Source: Coriobacteriales bacterium
GTDB taxonomy: Bacteria > Actinomycetota > Coriobacteriia > Coriobacteriales > UBA8131
Assembly (NCBI GenBank): GCA_031276475.1
Contig: JAISMZ010000075.1
Coordinates: 1 to 12,635 of the forward strand
Direction: 5' to 3'
DNA length: 12,635 nucleotides
The notes beneath the pieces were generated by a model. The model was not told where the DNA came from and did no database searches. It saw only the letters and a program-made list of their open reading frames with translations. The position numbers and the translations under genes were made by a program. Positions within the stretch are counted from its first letter, which is position 1; the number at the start of each line of letters is the position of its first letter. Positions 7,088 through 12,635 of the stretch are shown here, piece after piece.

Positions 7088-7797
7088 CAGAGATCCTGAC
7101 ATGGCCTTATATTAAAAGGCTGAAGTCTGTCCACAAACAGAGTCGGCGCTTCTGAGTGCCCCTCGCGGTTGTCTCCCGCCAAACGGGCTGCCACGCCAGG
7201 ATCGGTGATGTGGTCCTTGGGAGACTTAGCCAAGCGGCTGATGCGGTTGGTCTGCCAGGCAGGCAGGCGCTCGACGACGCGCAAATCCTCCAGCAGCCCC
7301 AGGTAACCGTTGACGGTTCGTTGGTCGGCATGGGACGCCTCGGTCAAAGAGTTGATTGAGGGTATTCCCGCTGTGTTCAGCGCGATGACTCGCAGCAGAT
7401 TCAACAGGACGGTCGTCAAACGCACCTCGCCTAACCTGGCAGCATCATAATGCACCAGCTGCTCCACATAGCCCTCGTACCAGGCGCTGCGGGCAAAGTC
7501 ACTGAGGCCGATGGCATCAGGAAAGCCGCCCGCAACAATGTAGTCAACGTATGCCGTTTACTGCCATTCATCTATCAGCGTCGGCGGTGCCTGCGCGGCC
7601 AGCACCGCATCTGGCGCGGCACTGAACGCCTCGGCCTTTTCAGGGCGATCCAGCTGGATAATCGAGCGCGCCCAGCGTTGCGCCGTTGTGGTCTTGCCGC
7701 AGCCGCGCGGCCCCACTAGCATGATTGCGGGAAGCTCCTCGATCAACGTGGCGAGCCGCTCGTCAGCATATCGGGATAGGTAGGTCTCGTCAGTCAT
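7075..7797 (-). pseudogene. Decayed AAA+ ATPase with DUF4143 region
   Basis: The start ATG 7797 has AAAGG a few nt upstream. The N-terminal part shows an AAA_14-type P-loop, MLVGPRGCGKTTTAQRWA, then LDRP and a Walker B-like LIDEWQ, followed directly by TAA at 7560-7558. The same frame continues as YVDYIVAGGFPDAIGLS, then AWYEGYVEQLV and the winged-helix/DUF4143 stretch NSLTEASHADQRTVNGYLGLLEDL, NRISRLAKSPKDHITDPGVA. In intact members about 100 residues, including the sensor region (typically LTGS), separate LIDEWQ from the YV...GGFP segment; here they are missing. The similarity fades after TLFVDRL, and the C-terminal nuclease-like part is lost at the inverted-repeat element. Intact relatives are often mobile accessory ATPases of unclear role. 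The stop, internal deletion and truncation together make this non-functional. Confidence 0.75.
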
Positions 7798-7813
7798 AGC
7801 TGGCCTTTCTGCG

Positions 7814-7860
7814 TCCTAATGCTGTTTCAGCAGAACTCCTAATGCAGTTTTAGCAGAAAA
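7814..7860 (-). promoter_or_regulatory. 23-bp tandem repeat upstream of the ATPase remnant (putative operator)
   Basis: Two adjacent 23-bp units, 7814-7836 and 7837-7859, agree at 20 of 23 positions. On the minus strand each reads TTCTGCT(A/G)AAAC(T/A)GCATTAGGA. They end 16 bp before the ATPase start, so they overlap its 5' UTR or promoter. A self-regulatory operator is the natural guess. Both this repeat and the 6.9-kb inverted repeat contain the core TGCTAAAA. Confidence 0.5.
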
Positions 7861-7977
7861 GATGAGCGGGAGGCCTGTCGACCGGCAGCTGGGGACGCAG
7901 GGGCGGCTTGGGGCGAGGGCAGGAACGGGAACGGGGGCGGGGGCGGGGCAGGGACGGAAATGGGGACGCAGCTGACG
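7861..7977 (-). other. C-rich transcript region after folP; possible Rho-dependent end and G-quadruplex
   Basis: The plus strand carries five G-runs (7927-7953: GGGAAC, GGGGGC, GGGGGC, GGGGCA, GGG) that meet the usual G-quadruplex pattern. The minus-strand transcript is therefore strongly C-rich and G-poor over about 100 nt, as in Rho utilisation sites. No intrinsic terminator with a U-tract follows folP. The string ggggacgcag occurs twice (7892 and 7962 regions). Confidence 0.4.
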
Positions 7978-7983
7978 TCAGCT
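7970..7983. repeat. Perfect 14-bp palindrome across the folP stop
   Basis: agctgacgtcagct equals its own reverse complement and includes the folP TGA (7978-7980). With no loop and no T-run it is not a terminator; it could be a binding site or chance. Confidence 0.35.
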
Positions 7984-8808
7984 CAGCGCCATCAGCACCC
8001 GTAAAGCCTGGGCCGTAGCTCCAACGTCGTGAACACGCACGACATTTGCGCCGCAGGCGGCGGCGTAGCAGGCCACAGCCACCGAGCCGGCCACGCGCCG
8101 GGCCGCCACCTCCTCGCCCGTCAGCGTGCCGATGAAACCCTTGCGCGACCAGGCGGCCATCCACAAAAAACCCTGCTCGGCGGCGTGTTGTGCCATCGCG
8201 GCAGTGCCTTTAAGCAGCGCCAGGTTGTGCTCAAAGGTCTTGCCAAAGCCCGGCCCCACGTCCAGGCAGATGCGCTCGGCGGCCACGCCGCGTGCCGTAA
8301 GCTCGCCGGCGCGTGCGTCCAGCCACTCTCCCACCTCGGCCACCACGTCGTTGTAATGCGGGTTGGTCTGCATCTCGCGCGGCTCGCCCTGCATGTGCAT
8401 CACCACCAGCCCGGCGTCGCTTTGCTCTGCCAGCGCGCGCATCCCTTCCTGGGTAAAGCCCGTGATGTCGTTGAGAATGCCTGCCCCGGCCTCCAGGGCG
8501 GCGGCGGCCACCTCTGCATGACGGGTGTCTATCGAGACGACCGCGCCGTCCTCCACAAGTGAGCGCACCACCGGCAACACGCGCCTGAGCTCCTCGCCAA
8601 CCGCGGTCTCTGCAGAGCCCGGCCGGGTGGACTCGCCGCCAACGTCGATGATCTGCGCGCCCGCCGCAAGCATCTCACGGGCATGCGCCAGCGCCACGCG
8701 CGGCTCAGTGTAGTTGCCGCCGTCAGAAAACGAATCCGGCGTGACGTTGAGGATGCCCATGATCAAAGGCCTCTCGGTACTCAGCCGGTGCTTGCCGCAA
8801 TGCCACAT
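7978..8808 (-). CDS. folP: Dihydropteroate synthase
   Basis: Joins 7,8-dihydropterin pyrophosphate and p-aminobenzoate to dihydropteroate in cytosolic folate synthesis; target of sulfonamides. The 276-residue product shows the full signature set in order: MGILNVTPDSFSDGG near the N-terminus, DVGGESTRPGS, SIDTR, LNDITG, DVGPGFGKT, SRKGFIG and a terminal RVHDV, i.e. an intact TIM barrel. An in-frame ATG at 8826 gives six more residues, but ATG 8808 has AAGGAG (8820-8815) 6 nt before it, so 8808 is preferred. The gene is last in the hpt-ftsH-folE operon and lies 37 nt after vapD. FolE supplies the pterin branch that feeds this enzyme; no folB or folK is seen in the window. The stop codon lies in a perfect 14-bp palindrome (7970-7983). 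Confidence 0.96.
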   Translation of the reverse strand: MWHCGKHRLSTERPLIMGILNVTPDSFSDGGNYTEPRVALAHAREMLAAGAQIIDVGGESTRPGSAETAVGEELRRVLPVVRSLVEDGAVVSIDTRHAEVAAAALEAGAGILNDITGFTQEGMRALAEQSDAGLVVMHMQGEPREMQTNPHYNDVVAEVGEWLDARAGELTARGVAAERICLDVGPGFGKTFEHNLALLKGTAAMAQHAAEQGFLWMAAWSRKGFIGTLTGEEVAARRVAGSVAVACYAAACGANVVRVHDVGATAQALRVLMALS

Positions 8809-8814
8809 GATGGG

Positions 8815-8820
8815 CTCCTT
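8815..8820 (-). promoter_or_regulatory. Ribosome binding site deciding the folP start
   Basis: AAGGAG on the minus strand lies 6 nt before ATG 8808 and falls inside the coding frame of the alternative upstream ATG (8826). It supports the shorter protein starting MWHCGKH. Confidence 0.8.
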
Positions 8821-8845
8821 TACCATTGGCTGGCGTCGCCGTATG

Positions 8846-9160
8846 TCATAGAAACAGCACTTCTGGAGAAGACGCGCTGCTCCTTATCGCCGCAAGCATG
8901 TTGGACTGCGAGGTAACGTTGGTCGCGTCAAATTTTTCTACACAGGCAGACAACCAGGGAAGCGCAGTGACCATGGTGCTGAGAACAAGGTCGTAGACCT
9001 CCGCAGAGATCATGGCTTCCTGTGAAAAATATCCCGAATACTGATGATGCTCAAATCCGTTGGCCCTAAAAACCTGCTGTATCTGTGAATAGCCTTTCCT
9101 GTATCCCTTTTCGCCGAATTCGTCTCTTGGTTTTGCTGTACTGAGGTCGAAGTTGATCAT
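8846..9160 (-). CDS. vapD: VapD-family protein, probable toxin endoribonuclease
   Basis: A 104-residue protein that I recognise as VapD-like: N-terminal INFDLST with the early Asp of this Cas2-like ferredoxin fold, then GYRKGYSQIQQVFRANGFEH, YFSQEAM and the late block LPWLSACVEKFDATNV. VapD proteins studied elsewhere (Haemophilus, Helicobacter) are small ribonucleases acting as toxins with an upstream antitoxin. An in-frame ATG at 9196 would overlap the upstream gene and add a basic MRYNVAAQRRRK tail; the start MINFD at 9160 matches the family's usual N-terminus, although its ribosome site (CGGAAA) is weak and probably relies on coupling to the gene 25 nt upstream. It sits between that gene and folP in the folate operon, with no own promoter visible. 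Length is slightly above the usual ~95 residues. Toxicity is inferred. Confidence 0.72.
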   Translation of the reverse strand: MINFDLSTAKPRDEFGEKGYRKGYSQIQQVFRANGFEHHQYSGYFSQEAMISAEVYDLVLSTMVTALPWLSACVEKFDATNVTSQSNMLAAIRSSASSPEVLFL

Positions 9161-9185
9161 TTTCCGACGGCGTTGCGCGGCCACG

Positions 9186-9518
9186 TTATACCGCACTCAA
9201 TTGATAGCGCCTATTGCAAAACTCCTTGAAGTCTTCTATTGCGTAATCCTCAGGATCATCGCTGTCCTCGGAGTTGAAATACAGCCATGTATCCACGTTG
9301 TCCATGAACCAATCCTTCTTGCCGAGCGTAACCATGGCAAGGCCAAAGTTACCAAAGTCCTCTGGAGCGTTGGTTCCCAGGTAGAATCCGTCGCTCCTTT
9401 TTACAAGACCCAGGCGGTTCACCAAGTAGCCGTCGATGGCACCGTATATGTTGACAAGGTTGTAGCGCCCGTCGCGCTCAATCTTCTTTTCGTTCATCTT
9501 AATCTGCATCTTTATCAT
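9186..9518 (-). CDS. Small acidic protein upstream of vapD, putative antitoxin
   Basis: 110 residues. ATG 9518 follows AGGGAG at 6 nt and lies only 10 nt after the folE stop (9529-9531), so translation is probably coupled to folE. The sequence starts basic (MIKMQIKMNEKKIERDGRYN), contains the predicted alpha/beta stretch YGAIDGYLVNRLGL, a Gly-rich segment and an acidic patch NSEDSDDPEDYAIEDFKEF before the basic end. I do not recognise a named family. Its place directly before vapD, the order seen in VapX-VapD type modules, suggests it is the antitoxin or partner, and the acidic patch would suit binding a basic ribonuclease surface. It could equally be an unrelated passenger. It has no helix-turn-helix that I can see, so autoregulation is not evident. 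It looks less GC-rich than ftsH, folE and folP. Confidence 0.6.
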   Translation of the reverse strand: MIKMQIKMNEKKIERDGRYNLVNIYGAIDGYLVNRLGLVKRSDGFYLGTNAPEDFGNFGLAMVTLGKKDWFMDNVDTWLYFNSEDSDDPEDYAIEDFKEFCNRRYQLSAV

Positions 9519-9528
9519 GGTTGTCTCC

Positions 9529-10089
9529 CTAACGCAAAATCAGCGACAACGCCTCGCTGCGGGTCTTCTGCGAGCTTTCAAAGGTGCCGCGCACGGCGGA
9601 GGTTATCGTTTTGGAGCCGGGTTTTTTTACGCCGCGCATCGCCATGCAGAGGTGCTCGGCCTCAATCACGACGATTACGCCGCGGGGCGCGAGCTGTTCT
9701 ACCAGCGTCTCGGCCACCTGAGTGGTCAGCCGTTCTTGCACCTGAAGGCGTTTGGAGTAGATATCCACGAGCCGGGCCAGCTTGCTCAGCCCGCAGATGC
9801 GGCCGTCTGGGCCGGGCAGATAGGCGACGTGGGCCATGCCGAAAAACGGCACCAGATGGTGTTCGCACAGCGAGTAGAAAGGGATATCCTTAACCAACAC
9901 CATCTCGTGGTGGTTTTCGCCAAAAAATGTGGAGAAGAGCGCCGTGGGATCCTCGTCGCTGCCGGCGCAGACCTCCTCGTACATCTTGGCCACGCGGGCA
10001 GGGGTCTCCAGCAGCCCCTCGCGGGCGGGATCCTCACCGATGCCTTCGAGGATCAGCCGTACGCCTTGCTCGATTTTAACGCGGTCCAT
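9529..10089 (-). CDS. folE: GTP cyclohydrolase I
   Basis: Converts GTP to 7,8-dihydroneopterin triphosphate, the first step of the pterin branch of folate synthesis; cytosolic homodecamer. The 186-residue product carries LCEHHLVPFFG with the zinc ligands Cys75 and His78, the block GLSKLARLVDIYSKRLQVQERLT, and EHLCMAMRG with Cys148 as third zinc ligand: an intact type IA (Zn-dependent) enzyme. The frame stays open further upstream, but that part is the shadow of the ftsH Pro/Gln-rich tail. ATG 10089 gives MDRVKIEQ, the normal length, and lies within the last codons of ftsH (14-nt overlap), with GGAGAGG just upstream. This implies translational coupling to ftsH. It is followed after 10 nt by the putative antitoxin gene. 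Confidence 0.96.
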   Translation of the reverse strand: MDRVKIEQGVRLILEGIGEDPAREGLLETPARVAKMYEEVCAGSDEDPTALFSTFFGENHHEMVLVKDIPFYSLCEHHLVPFFGMAHVAYLPGPDGRICGLSKLARLVDIYSKRLQVQERLTTQVAETLVEQLAPRGVIVVIEAEHLCMAMRGVKKPGSKTITSAVRGTFESSQKTRSEALSLILR

Positions 10090-12397
10090 CCTTGTCCTCT
10101 CCGATGGAGGGTTCGCCTGTGGGGGGCAGCTGCTGGGATTGCTCGGCCGGGGGCTGCGGCTGCGCCGGTGGCTGTGGCTGCTGTCCCGACGGCGGCGGGC
10201 CCAGCGCTGGCTCGGCGGGGGGCTGCGGCTGCTGCGCCGGGGGCTGCGGCTGCGCCGGTGGCTGCGCCTGCTGCTGGTCCGGTGGCTGCTCCGGCTGCTG
10301 CAATTTTGCCGTTCTCTGTCGCAGATTCTGCCGCTGCGCCTCAAAGAGCTCCTCTGGAGTAACTTTGCCGGAGAAGATATCGTCGAGCGTGTAGCGTCGT
10401 GCGCCAACGGGCGGCGGCGCGCTCGGGCCGGCTCCTGGCTGCCCGGCGGCGGCTGCCTCAGCCTGCTGCTGTTCCAGACGCCGGCGCTCGTCTTCCTTCT
10501 CCTGTCGCTTCAGCTCAGCAGCCTTGCGCGCCAAGATCTCGTCTTCATGCTTAAAATACTCGTCCCAGGTGTTATTCAGCAGTGCCTCCAGGGCATCGCT
10601 TTCCACCGTCTCGCGCTCCATCAGCACCGACACCATCAGCTCGATCTGCTCCGCGTTATCTTTTAACACCTGATAGGCGCGGTCGTGCGCCTTGGCCATG
10701 ATCTTGGCAACTTCCTCGTCTATGCGCTGAGCCGTAGCCTCGCTGTAGTCGGGCGTTGCTCCGTAGTCGCGTCCGAGAAAGACCTCATGGTTGGCCTCGC
10801 CGTAGACCTGCGTGCCCAAAGCCTCGGTCATGCCATAGCGGGTGACCATCTGCTTGGCCATCTTGGTGGCCCGCTCCAGGTCGTTGGAGGCACCCGTGGT
10901 TATGTCGTCGCAGAACAGCTCTTCGGCCACACGGCCGCCGAGGAATACCGCCAGATCGTCATACATCTCCTCGCGGGTGTTTAAAAAGCGGTCCTCCGTG
11001 GGCAGCGACAAGGTGTAGCCTAAAGCCTGGCCGCGGCTGATGATTGATATCTTATGCACCGGGTCAGAATTCTCCAGCAGATGCCCCACCAGGGCGTGTC
11101 CGCTTTCGTGGTAGGCGATGGTCCGTCGCTCCTTCTCGGTTATCACCCTGCCCTTGCGCTCCGGGCCGGCAATCTCGCGCTCCATCGCCTCGGAAAGCTC
11201 GGTCATCGTCACCAGTTTTTTGCCTTTGCGGGCGGTTAGCAGCGCGGCCTCATTCATCAGGTTGGCCAAATCGGCACCCGTAAAGCCGGGGGTCAGCCGC
11301 GCCAGGCGCCCCAGGTCGACGCTGTGGGCCAACGGCTTGCCCGCCGAGTGCACGCGCAGTATCTGCTCGCGACCCTTCAGGTCGGGACGGTCAACAACGA
11401 TCTGCCTATCAAAGCGGCCGGGGCGCAGCAGTGCCGGGTCGAGGATGTCGGCGCGGTTGGTAGCCGCAATCAAGATCACCGAGGAGTTCTCCTCAAAACC
11501 GTCCATCTCTACCAACAGCTGGTTGAGGGTCTGCTCACGCTCATCGTGGCCACCGCCCAAACCGGCGCCGCGCTGGCGCCCAACGGCGTCAATCTCGTCG
11601 ATGAAGATGATGCTCGGCGAGGACTGTTTGGCCTTCTCAAAGAGATCGCGCACCCGCGAAGCGCCCACACCGACGAACATCTCCACAAAATCTGACCCGG
11701 ATATCGAGAAAAACGGCACGCCGGCCTCTCCGGCTACGGCCCGAGCCAGCAAGGTTTTGCCGGTGCCGGGCGGGCCCACCAGCAACACGCCATGGGGAAT
11801 GCGGGCACCCAGATCCTGAAATCGTTGTGGGTTGGAGAGAAATTCTTTAATCTCTTGTAGTTCCTCCACCGCCTCGTCTATCCCGGCGACGTCGCTGAAC
11901 TTTGTCTTGGGCCGCTCGGCCTCGGTCTTTTTGGCCTTTGCCTTGCCAAACTGCATCTGCTTGTTGTTAGCTTGATTAAACTGTGTGAAGAAAAACCAGA
12001 TCAGCGCGCCAAAAATTATCACGGGCAATACGTAGCCGAGTACCGAGACCCAGAAATCGGGGTCGGCAACGTTGATGTTAAAGACCACCTCGGGGTGCTC
12101 GGCCATCATCTCGGTAAGCGCATCGCTGCCTACATAGGTGGAGGTAAACGGCGTGGCCTTTTCTGGATCCTTCTCGCCGTCCTTCAGGTAGTCGCCCTCC
12201 AACGTTCCCGACACAGCGTTGAAGGTGACCTTGGTAACATCGCCTTTCTTTACCGCCTGAGTAAACTCGCTGGTGGTCAGCTGATCGGCTTTGGGCGGCG
12301 CAGAGAAATTAACAAACTGCGAAGCAATTAAGAAGAACAGGATCAGCAGTATCGCGCTGTAAATTATCCAGATGCGACGCTTTGAATTGTTGTTCAT
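10076..12397 (-). CDS. ftsH: ATP-dependent zinc metalloprotease FtsH
   Basis: Membrane-bound AAA+ protease that degrades misfolded membrane proteins and regulators; hexameric. The 773-residue product has TM1 at about 8-27, an extracytoplasmic domain of ~85 residues, TM2 about 113-138, Walker A GPPGTGKT (208-215), Walker B FIDEID with Asp267/Glu268, the second region of homology ending in LLRPGRFDRQI, and the zinc site HESGH (His430, Glu431, His434) with the third ligand in the later DLERATKMA segment. The start overlaps the hpt stop as ATGA. Odd feature: after the peptidase domain there is a long Pro/Gln-rich tail (about residues 650-773) with QPQPPA-type repeats, encoded partly by 28-bp direct repeats and not part of standard FtsH. 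The stretch RRYTLDDIFSGKVTPEEL in its first part looks folded. Tail function unknown. Confidence 0.97.
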   Translation of the reverse strand: MNNNSKRRIWIIYSAILLILFFLIASQFVNFSAPPKADQLTTSEFTQAVKKGDVTKVTFNAVSGTLEGDYLKDGEKDPEKATPFTSTYVGSDALTEMMAEHPEVVFNINVADPDFWVSVLGYVLPVIIFGALIWFFFTQFNQANNKQMQFGKAKAKKTEAERPKTKFSDVAGIDEAVEELQEIKEFLSNPQRFQDLGARIPHGVLLVGPPGTGKTLLARAVAGEAGVPFFSISGSDFVEMFVGVGASRVRDLFEKAKQSSPSIIFIDEIDAVGRQRGAGLGGGHDEREQTLNQLLVEMDGFEENSSVILIAATNRADILDPALLRPGRFDRQIVVDRPDLKGREQILRVHSAGKPLAHSVDLGRLARLTPGFTGADLANLMNEAALLTARKGKKLVTMTELSEAMEREIAGPERKGRVITEKERRTIAYHESGHALVGHLLENSDPVHKISIISRGQALGYTLSLPTEDRFLNTREEMYDDLAVFLGGRVAEELFCDDITTGASNDLERATKMAKQMVTRYGMTEALGTQVYGEANHEVFLGRDYGATPDYSEATAQRIDEEVAKIMAKAHDRAYQVLKDNAEQIELMVSVLMERETVESDALEALLNNTWDEYFKHEDEILARKAAELKRQEKEDERRRLEQQQAEAAAAGQPGAGPSAPPPVGARRYTLDDIFSGKVTPEELFEAQRQNLRQRTAKLQQPEQPPDQQQAQPPAQPQPPAQQPQPPAEPALGPPPSGQQPQPPAQPQPPAEQSQQLPPTGEPSIGEDKDGPR
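10147..10264 (-). repeat. Direct repeats in the ftsH tail
   Basis: A 28-bp string beginning ccgggggctgcggctgcgcc is present identically at 10147-10174 and 10237-10264, 90 bp apart, within a region of shorter ggctgcggctg units. They encode the QPPAQPQPPA repeats of the FtsH tail and could recombine or slip, changing tail length. Confidence 0.75.
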
Positions 12398-12635
12398 GTA
12401 TAGACCTTTTCGTCGAGGACACCGATATAGGGCAAATTGCGGTAGCGTTCGGAATAATCCAGCCCATAGCCTACCACAAATTCGTCCGGACAGACAAAAC
12501 CCACATAGCGCGGGTCGATCTGCGCCTGCTGTTTGCCCTGTTTGTACAGCAGCGTGGCCACCGCAACAGACTCCGGCCGCCGCGCCTTAATGCTCTTAAG
12601 CAGATAGGTCAGCGTCAGCCCGGAATCGAGGATAT
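12394..12635 (-). CDS. hpt: Hypoxanthine phosphoribosyltransferase, C-terminal part
   Basis: Purine salvage: transfers phosphoribosyl from PRPP to hypoxanthine or guanine. Only the last 79 codons are in the window; the gene starts beyond the right edge. Recognisable parts are ILDSGLTLTYL (the end of the PRPP-binding loop region), VGFVCPDEFVVGYGLDYSE (base-binding region) and the terminal ERYRNLPYIGVLDEKVYT, all typical of bacterial HPRT of the Hpt type. The stop TGA (12396-12394) overlaps the ftsH start as ATGA, implying translational coupling. The hpt-ftsH pair is common in Gram-positive bacteria, usually with tilS upstream. Confidence 0.93.
   Translation of the reverse strand, partial: ILDSGLTLTYLLKSIKARRPESVAVATLLYKQGKQQAQIDPRYVGFVCPDEFVVGYGLDYSERYRNLPYIGVLDEKVYT

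Noticed and set aside
8029..8562. 177-codon plus-strand ORF
   Set aside because: Lies entirely opposite folP, whose motifs prove the minus strand is coding.
9517..10362. 281-codon plus-strand ORF with Ala/Gly-rich end
   Set aside because: Shadow of folE and of the repeat-rich ftsH tail; no likeness to a family.
10090..10407. N-terminal extension of folE to ATG 10407
   Set aside because: The extra Ser/Arg-rich 106 residues are an off-frame reading of the ftsH tail. ATG 10089 gives normal family length and a ribosome site.

Overview
The window looks like a chromosomal stretch of a GC-rich, Gram-positive actinobacterium. I infer class Coriobacteriia (Eggerthellales-like) from the hpt-ftsH-folE-folP gene order and from the large secreted proteins with C-terminal membrane anchors. 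The taxon is an inference from memory, not from a search.

Right part (about 7978-12635, all minus strand): a tightly packed housekeeping operon reading hpt (3' end only), ftsH, folE, an unnamed small gene, vapD, folP. Gene junctions overlap or are very short: ATGA overlap hpt/ftsH, 14 nt overlap ftsH/folE, 10 nt, 25 nt and 37 nt. The operon combines purine salvage, membrane proteolysis and two folate-pathway enzymes. The odd part is a two-gene VapD-type toxin-antitoxin-like cassette placed between folE and folP with no room for its own promoter.

Middle part (about 6240-7977): accessory debris. It holds a decayed AAA+/DUF4143 ATPase gene (in-frame stop plus internal deletion) with a 23-bp tandem repeat just upstream, a 175-bp element with 31-bp imperfect inverted repeats, a perfect Shine-Dalgarno followed by a 10-codon ORF, and a cluster of three REP-like palindromes. 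Between folP and the ATPase remnant is a G-rich plus strand (G-quadruplex potential, C-rich in the transcript).

Left-centre part (937-6230, minus): one very large secreted, membrane-anchored surface protein of about 1764 residues. Its signal peptide and its mature part lie in different frames, separated by a run of exactly ten G (ten C on the plus strand). One extra G restores a single open frame. This is the classic layout of a phase-variable surface gene in its OFF state, and is the most interesting thing here. It ends in a clear intrinsic terminator.

Left edge (1-503, plus): the 3' end of a second surface protein with Ig-like repeats and an IPATG-type cell-wall sorting signal. Its last codons, including the stop, are written in a 34-bp-arm hairpin followed by a T-rich run, so coding sequence and transcription terminator coincide. 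Just after it lies a fragment of the C-terminus of another DUF4143-type ATPase and a REP fragment identical over 16 bp to the distant cluster. The two surface genes converge on this debris.
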